A DNA stretch of 17,524 nt from an uncultured Christensenella sp. (GTDB taxonomy: Bacteria > Bacillota > Clostridia > Christensenellales > Borkfalkiaceae): NCBI GenBank assembly GCA_910578655.1, contig CAJTQE010000002.1:5051-22574 (forward strand), written 5' to 3'. The notes under the pieces were generated by a model that was given only the letters and a program-made list of their open reading frames with translations, was not told the DNA's origin and ran no database searches. Within the stretch, counting starts at the first letter, position 1; each line of letters opens with the position of its first letter. Shown here one piece after another: positions 6,598-12,615 of this stretch. The position numbers were made by a program, and so were the translations under genes.

Positions 6598-7170
6598 ATG
6601 GAATTATCGGTAAAAGACGAAGACGGTACATATTATTTGTACAACGAATCGTTCTGGACTTCCAAAAAATCGCTTACCGTTGACGGTGTTGCGGCTACAA
6701 AGTTATCAAAAAGAACTTTCAGGGTCGAACGGCTGGCAAAATCAAGCGAAGACAACGTTAACGACGGTCAAAACACGGAATTATCGTTCACCGCAGACGA
6801 GGCTTTGACGCAAAAAAGTTAACCCGAATACGAAGATTTCAACATCAAAGGCAATTTTTTAACGGGCGTAAGCCTTGTATCGAATAAAGGAAGGACAATT
6901 GTTCTTGCCAAAAATAAGTGGTACGATTGGTTGATGATATTTTTTCCGGTAATCGGAATGCCTTTCGGCGCTATATTTTGCGGAGCTATCGGCGCATTTT
7001 TCTCGGCGCTGTTTACGATGCTTGCCGCTGTGTTAAACGCAAATATTGCGCGTTCCAAAAAACCTCTTGCAGTTAAAATACCGCTTCAAATCGTTATCGG
7101 AGTAATAGCTAACGCGTTATGGTTTGCTGTTTGGTATATTATAGCGGTACTCATTTTATCCGCGCTTTAA
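6598..7170 (+). pseudogene. Two-TM membrane protein gene interrupted by an in-frame stop
   Basis: One reading frame runs from ATG 6598 to the stop at 7168-7170 with a single internal TAA (6820-6822, codon 75). Translation continues in the same frame after it with no shift: a soluble N-terminal part (YYLYNESFWTSKKSLTVDG), then GNFLTGVSLVSNKG, then NKWYDWL leading into two hydrophobic segments. The layout resembles a family of small uncharacterised Clostridia membrane proteins of about 190 residues, a resemblance recalled rather than searched. Reinitiation at TTG 6931 or ATG 6934 lacks a good ribosome binding site, so two separate genes are unlikely. The promoter is perfect consensus and AGGGGA precedes the ATG, so the loss looks recent. 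Stop readthrough or a sequencing error are alternatives. Confidence 0.75.
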
Positions 7171-7184
7171 AAAAAACAGGCAAT

Positions 7185-7220
7185 AAAAATGTTGTGGCTT
7201 TACGGCACAACATTTTTTTA
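7185..7220 (+). terminator. Intrinsic terminator before the PAP2 gene
   Basis: A 12-bp stem (7185-7196 with 7206-7217) with core TGTTGTG/CACAACA, a nine-base loop and a T run. It ends the interrupted gene and lies only about 13 bp before the PAP2 start codon, with no clear separate PAP2 promoter between, so it may act as an attenuator for that gene. Confidence 0.8.
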
Positions 7221-7232
7221 TAGGTTAAATTT

Positions 7233-8318
7233 ATGAAAAACAAATTACAATTAAGATTGATACTTTGCGTATGCGCGTACGTCAGCGTGTTTACCGCGCT
7301 TTTAATAACAGCGACGTTTTTCGATTTGGAAATTTCGCGCTTTTTAACCGCGGGCAGCCTGCCCGACGGCGAGTACTATTCAACCAACGGCTTTGCGCTG
7401 TTTGTCGAAGTTTTGGGCTTTTCGGTGTTTTACGGCTCGGGTGCGATAGCTTCCGTTATATGCGTTGCGGCGGCGGTAAAAATGGAGGACGGCGACAGGT
7501 TTTTCTTTATTAAGGAGCTTAAAGGCGCTGCCTTTAAAATAGTAAAGGCAGTGCTTATTATCGGTTTTTCGGCGTTCGCTGTTTATGAAACGTACTGCGT
7601 CGTGCACGAGGCGTTCAAATACCCCGAAAAATATTTGCAGGACGCATTACAGGGTTCTGACATAGTATTTACGCTTAAAAGCGGCTACCTTATAGCTGTG
7701 CAGGTGGTTTTTGCGATGGTTATATCGGGCTTGACTTTGGCGTTAATGCTGCGTGTAAGCAAGCAAACGGCAATTAAGCTTATAAAAATTGCGGCGATAC
7801 TGTTTGCGACAGAGCTTTTATATCTTGCCGTAATAGATGCGGTTAAAACGCCGATAGGCAGAATGAGGTTCAGAACTATGAACGCGCTCGGCGACTTTTC
7901 TTACTATACGCCCTGGTACGTCATAAACGGTGCGCGCAACGCAACGACGTTGGGAATAATTATTCCGTCCGGAGGAACGCCGTCGGCGGAGATTCTTATA
8001 GGCGCAGCTTCCGATACCTGCAAGTCTTTTCCGTCGGGGCATACATACGGCGCGGCAATGTCGTTTGCCTTAGTGTGCCTGCCCGACCTTTTCGATAAGT
8101 GCAAAAAGAATTGGATAAAAGCTGTCTGCTGGACCGTTCCGGCTGCATATACGGTTACGGTTGCTGTGTGCAGAATAGTGGTGGGGGCACATTTTTTATC
8201 CGACGTCCTCGTCGGCGGCACGCTTGCGTTCGTAATAGTAATGATACTCAGGGAAATAATAATTTTAAAGGGCGCGCACTTCAAGGCATTTAAAAAAGCC
8301 GCGCCGCAGGAAGAATAA
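7233..8318 (+). CDS. PAP2-family membrane phosphatase
   Basis: Integral membrane phosphatase of the PAP2 superfamily (phosphatidate, undecaprenyl-PP or similar lipid phosphate hydrolysis, usually at the outer face of the membrane). 361 residues with about six to eight hydrophobic segments. Signature motifs: C1-like KTPIGRMRFR (205-214, with Phe where the usual Pro stands), C2 PSGH (267-270) and C3 R314-x5-H320-x3-D324 within CRIVVGAHFLSD. The long N-terminal part before C1 (about 200 residues) exceeds the minimal PAP2 core. Only a weak AGGTT precedes the start. The substrate cannot be told from sequence. Convergent with the small HTH gene that follows. Confidence 0.88.
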   Translation: MKNKLQLRLILCVCAYVSVFTALLITATFFDLEISRFLTAGSLPDGEYYSTNGFALFVEVLGFSVFYGSGAIASVICVAAAVKMEDGDRFFFIKELKGAAFKIVKAVLIIGFSAFAVYETYCVVHEAFKYPEKYLQDALQGSDIVFTLKSGYLIAVQVVFAMVISGLTLALMLRVSKQTAIKLIKIAAILFATELLYLAVIDAVKTPIGRMRFRTMNALGDFSYYTPWYVINGARNATTLGIIIPSGGTPSAEILIGAASDTCKSFPSGHTYGAAMSFALVCLPDLFDKCKKNWIKAVCWTVPAAYTVTVAVCRIVVGAHFLSDVLVGGTLAFVIVMILREIIILKGAHFKAFKKAAPQEE

Positions 8319-8326
8319 TAAAATCA

Positions 8327-8364
8327 AAAACCGCGTAAGCATTATGCTTACGCGGCTTTTTAAT
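8327..8364. terminator. Bidirectional terminator
   Basis: An 11-bp perfect stem, CCGCGTAAGCA (8331-8341) with its complement (8345-8355), and a three-base loop. It is flanked by an A run on the left and a T run on the right. It separates the convergent PAP2 and HTH genes. Confidence 0.92.
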
Positions 8365-8566
8365 CATCTTGAATGCCTAAAAGATAATCGGCACTGACGT
8401 TTAATGTCTTGCAGATTGAAATTAATACGTCAAGAGAGGGTTCCCTTTTACCTGTACAATAGTTATTTACAACACCTTGTGACATAGAAATTTTTTGTGC
8501 AAAAGAGTTTTGGGATAAACAGTTTTCTTTTAACGCTTCATTTAAGCGGTCTTTGAATTTATTCAT
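8360..8566 (-). CDS. Small XRE/cI-like HTH regulator
   Basis: 68-residue protein consisting almost only of a Cro/C1-type helix-turn-helix domain: LSQNSFAQKISMSQGVVNNYCTG (residues about 17-39) and the typical PSLDVLISICKTLNVSADYLLG end (about 43-64). It should bind DNA as a dimer. The -10 box TATAAT (8574-8579, minus strand) places transcription start at or within a base or two of the ATG (8566), and there is no Shine-Dalgarno sequence, so the mRNA is probably leaderless, as lambda cI is from PRM. Three operator-like repeats lie between it and the divergent HTH gene, suggesting cross- and autoregulation. No phage structural gene is near. Confidence 0.87.
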   Translation of the reverse strand: MNKFKDRLNEALKENCLSQNSFAQKISMSQGVVNNYCTGKREPSLDVLISICKTLNVSADYLLGIQDD

Positions 8567-8573
8567 ATAATAA

Positions 8574-8602
8574 ATTATACGGCTTTTAGCAGTATCTGTC
8601 TT
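8574..8602 (-). promoter_or_regulatory. Leftward promoter of the minus-strand HTH gene
   Basis: On the minus strand, AAGACA (8597-8602), 17 nt, TATAAT (8574-8579). The -35 box is weak, four of six matches, as expected for a maintenance-type promoter needing activation. It overlaps the rightward -35 box by two bases. Confidence 0.65.
8577..8595. promoter_or_regulatory. Operator-like inverted repeat O1
   Basis: ATACGGC-TTTTA-GCAGTAT: 7-bp arms, 5-base centre, six of seven positions symmetric. It overlaps the -10 box and fills the spacer of the leftward promoter. Confidence 0.7.
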
Positions 8603-8629
8603 GGCATACGGCTAAAAGCCGTATATAAT
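8601..8629 (+). promoter_or_regulatory. Rightward promoter of the plus-strand HTH gene
   Basis: TTGGCA (8601-8606), 17 nt, TATAAT (8624-8629). Near-consensus and thus stronger than the leftward promoter. O2 lies in the spacer and O3 at the start point. Confidence 0.78.
8606..8624. promoter_or_regulatory. Operator-like inverted repeat O2
   Basis: ATACGGC-TAAAA-GCCGTAT: 7-bp arms, 5-base centre, fully symmetric in the arms. It fills the -35/-10 spacer of the rightward promoter. The best copy of the set. Confidence 0.82.
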
Positions 8630-8631
8630 TG

Positions 8632-8650
8632 ATATGGCCGATAGCCGTAA
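8632..8650. promoter_or_regulatory. Operator-like inverted repeat O3
   Basis: ATATGGC-CGATA-GCCGTAA: same 7-5-7 layout with five of seven positions symmetric. It covers the expected start point of the rightward transcript. Centres of O1, O2 and O3 are 29 and 26 bp apart. Confidence 0.6.
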
Positions 8651-8673
8651 ATCATTGATTAGGAAAAATAAAT

Positions 8674-8883
8674 ATGCAAGCATTAGTAAATTTCAATATC
8701 ATTACGAAATATATAGAGAAGAACGGTCTGACGGTAAAAGAGTTTTGCGGGAAGTGCAAAATAAGCACTTCAACTTTTTACAAAATAAAGAGCGGTAAAG
8801 ATTTTCAGTTGTTAGCGCTTTTTAAAATAGCAAATGTTATTGATATTCAAGTATATCGGTTTTTTGATTACTCAGAGGAGTAA
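8674..8883 (+). CDS. Small Cro-like HTH regulator
   Basis: 69-residue single-domain helix-turn-helix protein: LTVKEFCGKCKISTSTFYKIKSG (about 19-41) is the DNA-binding unit, followed by a short helix and the end IDIQVYRFFDYSEE. It is divergent from the other small HTH gene and shares with it the three-operator intergenic region. AGGA about 9 nt upstream of the ATG is a usable ribosome binding site, unlike the opposite gene. The two proteins differ clearly in sequence, so they are not recent duplicates. In such pairs each usually represses the other; that is inference here. A hairpin starts at its stop codon. Confidence 0.85.
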   Translation: MQALVNFNIITKYIEKNGLTVKEFCGKCKISTSTFYKIKSGKDFQLLALFKIANVIDIQVYRFFDYSEE

Positions 8884-8917
8884 AACAGCATTCGACAGTT
8901 GCCGAATGCTGTTAAGT
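8882..8917. terminator. Hairpin between convergent HTH and YggS genes
   Basis: An 11-bp perfect stem, AACAGCATTCG (8884-8894) with its complement (8903-8913), and an eight-base loop. On the minus strand it is followed by TTTT, so it best terminates the YggS gene. On the plus strand no T run follows. Confidence 0.75.
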
Positions 8918-8930
8918 GTAAATTCAAAGA

Positions 8931-9596
8931 TCAAACGTCGCGCTTGCCGAAAACGGCAGTTCCGAGGCGTATCATATTGCTGCCGGCGTCTATACACAAA
9001 CGGTAATCGCCGCTCATACCCATAGACAGCACGCCTATGTTCGGGTCTGCATTTTTCAAACCGTCGTATGCGCGGCGCATCTTATTTGCGAGGGTGCATA
9101 AAAGCCCTTTATCGTCCGAATTCGGCAGCATAGCCATAAGCCCGTCTATTTTCAGCGACGGCAAAGCCTTAATACTTTTATATGCCGCGTCTATCCCGTC
9201 GTAGCCGAAACCGCCCTTCGTGTCCTCGTTGCCGATATTCACCTGCAAGAGTATATGGGAAACGATGCGGGCTTTTTCGCTTAAACGGGAAAGTTCTTCG
9301 GCCAAATTCATTCTGCCTACGGAATGATACAAATCGACTTTACCCAACAGATATTTTATTTTATTCGTTTGCAGCGTGCCTATAAAATGCCGTTTCGGGT
9401 TGCCCTCGATAAGCGCGTATTTTTGCGTGAACTCCTGAACGCGGTTGTCCCCCACGTCGGTAATTCCGGCCCTGATTGCGGCGTTGACAGCCTGCGGCGT
9501 CTGTGTCTTTATCGCAGCTACAAGTGTTATTTTTTCGCCGAACCGATTGACCGGAGGCAGTTCGGCAAGCAGATTTTTAACGTTAGTTTCTATCAT
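8931..9596 (-). CDS. yggS: YggS/PROSC-family pyridoxal phosphate homeostasis protein
   Basis: Cytoplasmic PLP-binding protein that buffers pyridoxal 5'-phosphate and influences amino acid metabolism; no catalytic reaction is established for the family. 221 residues, slightly short but normal. Motifs: VAAIKTQ with the PLP lysine (K30), DNRVQEF, HFIGTLQTNK (the family usually has His where this has Thr), QVNIGNEDTKGGF, and the C-terminal SMGMSGDY and IRLGTAVFGKR. AAGGT lies about 14 nt before the ATG, too far for a good SD, so initiation may be weak. The neighbours give no operon link; in other Bacillota it often sits with sepF/ylm genes, not seen here. Confidence 0.93.
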   Translation of the reverse strand: MIETNVKNLLAELPPVNRFGEKITLVAAIKTQTPQAVNAAIRAGITDVGDNRVQEFTQKYALIEGNPKRHFIGTLQTNKIKYLLGKVDLYHSVGRMNLAEELSRLSEKARIVSHILLQVNIGNEDTKGGFGYDGIDAAYKSIKALPSLKIDGLMAMLPNSDDKGLLCTLANKMRRAYDGLKNADPNIGVLSMGMSGDYRLCIDAGSNMIRLGTAVFGKRDV

Positions 9597-9689
9597 TACG
9601 CAAAAAGTTTACCTTATTTTTATTTAATGCCTTACAATAACGGCAACCGACGGTGCCGGCCGCGCAACAAACTCCTTATCTGCGTGCGG
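9597..9689. other. Short spacer without a recognised element
   Basis: Lies between the sipW stop and the YggS start, both minus strand. It holds an imperfect GC-rich hairpin around 9643-9661 without a T run on the minus strand, so no clear terminator or promoter can be claimed. Confidence 0.5.
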
Positions 9690-10793
9690 TTAGTCGTAAT
9701 AGTCATCGTCTATGTCGGCGTAGTCTGAAAAGCCGTCGCCCGGCTCAAAGCCGTTTTCGTCTATAAGTTCTTCATAAACGGGCTCGTCGTCAAAATCGTT
9801 ATCATATTCATAATCGCCGTAATCGTCGTAATCATATTCGTCGCTACGGTCGTCATAGTCGTAATTATATTCGTCTTTGTAATTGTCTTTGTAATTGTCT
9901 TTGTAATCGTCTTCGTAATCGTCTTCGTAATCGTAATTTTTTTGTTTGGCTCCGCCTTTGTTTGCCTTTCCGCCGTCAAGCTGAGAGGCGAGCGTCTTTT
10001 GCCGCTTTTCGTAAGTCCGCGTTGCAAGCGAGCTGGAAATATCGATTGCGCCAAGCAGCAAAAATACGAATATCAGCGTCACTAAGCCTATATTGGAACG
10101 CAGATAAATAAGCATAACGCCGGCAAATTTTGCATTAAAGCCGTTGTAAACGCCGATAATTCTGTCCTCGGTAATGTCCCTTTCGTTGAACGATGACGAA
10201 CTGTTTGCATCGCCCATAGTAGTAAACGTGCGTGCGCCGTCAGAAGTTTTAATTGAAACTATGCGGTGCACGAAAATTTTTTCGTCGTCGTATTTAAAGG
10301 CGATAATATCGCCCTCTTCAAGCGCGGACGGCTCGGCTTTATCGATTCCTATCAGCGCGTATTGGCTGATACGCACGCCGTCGTCGTGCTCTTTTAAAAA
10401 TTCGTTGTTTTCGTTTTTGGTCTGCATGGACGAGGTGAGTACCGTAACGTACGTCGTGCCGCCCAGATAAATCTGCTGTCCTTTGATTCGCAAAACTACT
10501 GCAAGAGCGGTTGCCGCGCCGACGGCGAGTATAACGAGCGCAAACAGCACGTCTGTAACAATCCGGACAACCCTTTCTTTCTTTTTACGCTTTGCAAACG
10601 CCTGAGTGTAAGACTTTGTTTTAAACTTCTTCAAGTCGGCGTTAAGTCCGCGTTTAATGGCTTCGTCCTCTGCGCCGAATTTAACCGACTTGGACTTAGC
10701 CCTGCCGTAAAGAAAAAAGAGTGAGGCAAACGTTATTGCCATACACGCTATTACCGTAACGGAAATTACAAATGAAATATTGGTAATGGTCAA
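9690..10793 (-). CDS. sipW: SipW-type (ER-type) signal peptidase I with Asp/Tyr-rich tail
   Basis: Membrane signal peptidase of the SipW/Sec11 group. 367 residues against roughly 190 for Bacillus SipW. TM segments lie at about 8-28, 78-102 and 228-250. Catalytic motifs: TSSM with nucleophile Ser122, VHRIV with His176 (His instead of the Lys of ordinary SipI) and GDAN (194-197). Extras are a charged N-terminal insert (30-77) and a C-terminal tail (287-367) made almost wholly of Asp, Tyr, Glu, Asn and Lys, with five tandem [DN]Y[EK]D units. The start is a TTG at 10791-10793, chosen because AAAGGAGG lies 9 nt upstream and no ATG fits. It follows its likely client gene by 27 bp on the same strand. 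Confidence 0.9.
   Translation of the reverse strand: MTITNISFVISVTVIACMAITFASLFFLYGRAKSKSVKFGAEDEAIKRGLNADLKKFKTKSYTQAFAKRKKKERVVRIVTDVLFALVILAVGAATALAVVLRIKGQQIYLGGTTYVTVLTSSMQTKNENNEFLKEHDDGVRISQYALIGIDKAEPSALEEGDIIAFKYDDEKIFVHRIVSIKTSDGARTFTTMGDANSSSSFNERDITEDRIIGVYNGFNAKFAGVMLIYLRSNIGLVTLIFVFLLLGAIDISSSLATRTYEKRQKTLASQLDGGKANKGGAKQKNYDYEDDYEDDYKDNYKDNYKDEYNYDYDDRSDEYDYDDYGDYEYDNDFDDEPVYEELIDENGFEPGDGFSDYADIDDDYYD
9873..9932. repeat. Five tandem 12-bp repeats in the signal peptidase tail
   Basis: Units of GTCTTTGTAATT/GTCTTCGTAATC run without gaps from 9873 to 9932. Read on the minus strand each encodes four residues, [D/N]-Y-[E/K]-D. Copies differ at two positions. This can expand or contract by slippage without breaking the frame. 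Confidence 0.93.
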
Positions 10794-10820
10794 TGCCGTC
10801 TGCCTCCTTTAAATTTTCTT

Positions 10821-11459
10821 TTAAGTCGTTGTCTTTTCTACGTTAAACTGTATAACTACGAGAGCTTCGGTGCCGTCAACCGTGTATTCGGTGTCGTAGT
10901 CGACGTCGCCTGCGTCGGACTTGATTGCGCTAACCATTGTCTTGTACTGCTCGAACGTGGTTATTTCGTTTACGAATTCAAGAGGATTTGCAAGCGAAAG
11001 AGTTACAACCGTGTTGTCGCCGTCAACCGACGAGGTGGGGTTTGTAAGCGTGAATTTGTATTCGGTGTAACCCGTCTTTGCGGAGGTTGCTTCCGCAGCT
11101 GTCGTGCCGCAGTTGACGTAAGTTGCAAGCGCGTCCTTTACAAATACGCTGACGGAATACGTAACGTCTGCCTGAGAAGCGGTGTATGTGTCGGTTTTGA
11201 CAGTCCACTTTGCTACGAGGTCGGTAACGTTTGACGTGCCGTTGCTGAGCAGTACGCCCGTCTGGTCAAGAACGACGGTGGTGGGTGCGTTCGCGTCGAA
11301 TTCAACCTTGCCGAACGAGGTTGCCGACGCAATAGTCAAGCCGAGATTTTTGTCTGCCGTTGCGTTGCTTTCAAACGTCCACGCCGCAAAGCCCGCTCCG
11401 ACTACGGCAGTTACGGCTACCGCCGAAACGCCGAGTGCGATAAGTTTCTTTTTTATCAT
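10821..11459 (-). CDS. TasA/camelysin-like secreted protein with SipW-type signal
   Basis: 212-residue exported protein. The signal begins MIKKKLIALG, has a hydrophobic Ala/Val core and ends GAGFAAWTFES; it is close in plan to the Bacillus TasA signal (GGTWAAFND), which places probable SipW cleavage after Ala26. The mature part is Thr/Val/Ser-rich with alternating beta-like segments and little Cys (one visible), compatible with the jelly-roll fold of TasA/camelysin proteins. In Bacillus such clients form biofilm fibres; that role here is inference. A strong AAAGGAG lies 5-6 nt upstream of the ATG. It is transcribed just before the SipW-type peptidase, and the two probably form an operon. Confidence 0.8.
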   Translation of the reverse strand: MIKKKLIALGVSAVAVTAVVGAGFAAWTFESNATADKNLGLTIASATSFGKVEFDANAPTTVVLDQTGVLLSNGTSNVTDLVAKWTVKTDTYTASQADVTYSVSVFVKDALATYVNCGTTAAEATSAKTGYTEYKFTLTNPTSSVDGDNTVVTLSLANPLEFVNEITTFEQYKTMVSAIKSDAGDVDYDTEYTVDGTEALVVIQFNVEKTTT

Positions 11460-11500
11460 ATAAATCTCCTTTCCCTTTCAGGGATATTTATTTGCATTGA

Positions 11501-11529
11501 ATTATATCATAAACTGTTAAAATACACAA
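11501..11529 (-). promoter_or_regulatory. Promoter of the client-sipW operon
   Basis: On the minus strand, TTGTGT (11524-11529), 17 nt, TATAAT (11501-11506). The leader is about 35 nt. A small hairpin (11472-11484, 5-bp stem) abuts the SD sequence. Confidence 0.65.
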
Positions 11530-11669
11530 TGATTTTACAAACTAATTTTAAATTCGGTTTATGGCGGTTAAAGATTGAATCGCGTAAAATTTCATATAAT
11601 TTTAACAGAGCATTAATATTGCTGATACAATTATCAAATATTATTATATATGTCTAAAAGGAGCCTGGG
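11530..11669. other. AT-rich divergent intergenic region
   Basis: AT-rich spacer between the SipW-client operon and the YjdF-like gene. On the plus strand TTGCTG (11619-11624), 17 nt, TATTAT (11642-11647) is a plausible promoter for the latter, close to its AAAAGGAG ribosome binding site. No other element is apparent. Confidence 0.5.
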
Positions 11670-12395
11670 ATGAAAAAGAAAATAATAGAGTTTTTGCCGT
11701 TCGCGGTAATGGTGTTGTTCAGTATTATAACGGTTATCGTATATTCGCTTACTTTCGACCCGTTTGACCCCGTAAGAATTCTGGAAACGTGCGCCGCACC
11801 TTTGATAGTGATTGTAATACCCGTTTTGAACAGAATTTTCAAAATACGCATCCCGTACGTATTAAACGTGGTTATTGCGGTATTTGCGGTTATCACGATA
11901 GACTTTGCGTCCGTGCTCGATTTTTACGATAAAATACCTTACCTCGATAAATACATTCACGCGGTGTTCGGTATAATATGTTCGTTCTGCGTTGCAATTT
12001 TTCTCTTATACGGCTGCGGAAAAGAAATGAAGGGCTGGTGCTTTTTCATTATGGTTATGCTTGGCGTTTTGGGCGTCGCCGCGATTTGGGAAATAATCGA
12101 ATACATTATGCACGCGATTATCGGAATGGATACCCAGCGCTGGATGCCTGATTTCGGGGCGGTGGGCGATATGACGGTCGGCGAGTTTTTTAAAACATAT
12201 AATCCGCTTTGGGATACGATGTGGGATATTATAGTTGCCGTTTTCGGCGTAATAGTGTTCTATGTCTTAGTGCTTATCGATAAGCTTTGCGGTTACAAGG
12301 TGTGCAAAAACGTTTGGGCGCAGGTCAGCTATCGCGGAGCGAAGAATGGTAAAGTCGGCGATAACGACGTTGCCGGAAACAAAACCGATATTTAA
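11670..12395 (+). CDS. YjdF/DUF2238-like multi-pass membrane protein
   Basis: 241-residue membrane protein of unknown function with about six hydrophobic segments and a polar C-terminal tail (about 212-241). Conserved-looking polar positions in or beside membrane segments are DKYIHAVFG, WEIIEYIMHAIIG and PLWDTMWDIIVAVFG. This set (Asp-Lys-x-x-His, Trp-Glu-x-x-Glu and Asp-Thr-x-x-Asp) resembles the YjdF/DUF2238 inner-membrane family; the match is from memory. AAAAGGAG lies about 7 nt upstream of the ATG. Divergent from the client-sipW operon. No terminator is seen after it, and the next promoter starts six bases after its stop. Confidence 0.6.
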   Translation: MKKKIIEFLPFAVMVLFSIITVIVYSLTFDPFDPVRILETCAAPLIVIVIPVLNRIFKIRIPYVLNVVIAVFAVITIDFASVLDFYDKIPYLDKYIHAVFGIICSFCVAIFLLYGCGKEMKGWCFFIMVMLGVLGVAAIWEIIEYIMHAIIGMDTQRWMPDFGAVGDMTVGEFFKTYNPLWDTMWDIIVAVFGVIVFYVLVLIDKLCGYKVCKNVWAQVSYRGAKNGKVGDNDVAGNKTDI

Positions 12396-12400
12396 AATAA

Positions 12401-12429
12401 TTGACAATAAGTGCGGCTCGTGATAGTAT
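12401..12429 (+). promoter_or_regulatory. Promoter of the CNNM leader
   Basis: TTGACA (12401-12406), 17 nt, TAGTAT (12424-12429). The expected start is near 12436, giving a leader of about 180 nt before the CNNM gene. Confidence 0.82.
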
Positions 12430-12451
12430 ATATCCGTAAGGAGAAACCGTT

Positions 12452-12574
12452 ATGAATGACGGCCCATGTAGTGCTGCCGTGCAAATTTTAAAGTTCGATA
12501 TACCGGATAACATAGTCTGCATAAAAGTGCGGACTGTGTTTTTTTACTTTTCAAGGAGGTACACGGGCGTGTAA
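12452..12574 (+). CDS. Possible 40-residue leader ORF before the CNNM gene
   Basis: ATG at 12452 with TAAGGAG (12437-12443) 8 nt upstream, encoding 40 residues (starts MNDGPCSAAVQ, ends YFSRRYTGV) and stopping at 12572-12574. The ORF runs straight through the intrinsic terminator at 12511-12545, so ribosomes translating it would disrupt the hairpin. Two mutually exclusive small hairpins are possible near its start, CCGT (12447-12450) or GCCGT (12476-12480) pairing with ACGGC (12459-12463). No run of one amino acid points to a classical amino-acid attenuator. It may be a regulatory leader peptide or a chance ORF over a structured RNA. Confidence 0.5.
   Translation: MNDGPCSAAVQILKFDIPDNIVCIKVRTVFFYFSRRYTGV
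12511..12545 (+). terminator. Intrinsic terminator inside the CNNM leader (attenuator candidate)
   Basis: An 11-bp stem (12511-12521 with 12528-12538, two G-T wobbles), a six-base loop and a run of seven T (12539-12545). It lies between a strong promoter and the only downstream gene, with no second promoter evident after it, so readthrough must be regulated or partial. Confidence 0.8.
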
Positions 12575-12615
12575 TATCCTTTTAAACGGTAAAAAAATTT
12601 TCGGAGGTTAATTAA

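Noticed and set aside
6811..6822. A-run before the internal stop as a programmed -1 frameshift site
   Set aside because: The run is not in X-XXY-YYZ register with the zero frame, and the protein continues in the same frame after the stop, so no shift is needed.
6931..7170. Second half of the interrupted gene as an independent small membrane protein
   Set aside because: The only starts (TTG 6931, ATG 6934) lack a suitably placed SD, and the sequence before them reads as coding in the same frame back to the stop.
8360..8883. Remnant of a prophage or a toxin-antitoxin pair
   Set aside because: No integrase, attachment-site repeat or phage structural gene is in the window, and both products are DNA-binding domains without a toxin domain.
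9324..9728. 134-residue plus-strand open frame opposite YggS and the end of sipW
   Set aside because: Overlaps two recognised minus-strand genes; no SD and no recognisable motif.
9873..9932. 12-bp repeats as a CRISPR-like array or protein-binding iterons
   Set aside because: They are contiguous, without spacers, and lie in frame inside the sipW coding sequence; a coding microsatellite explains them.
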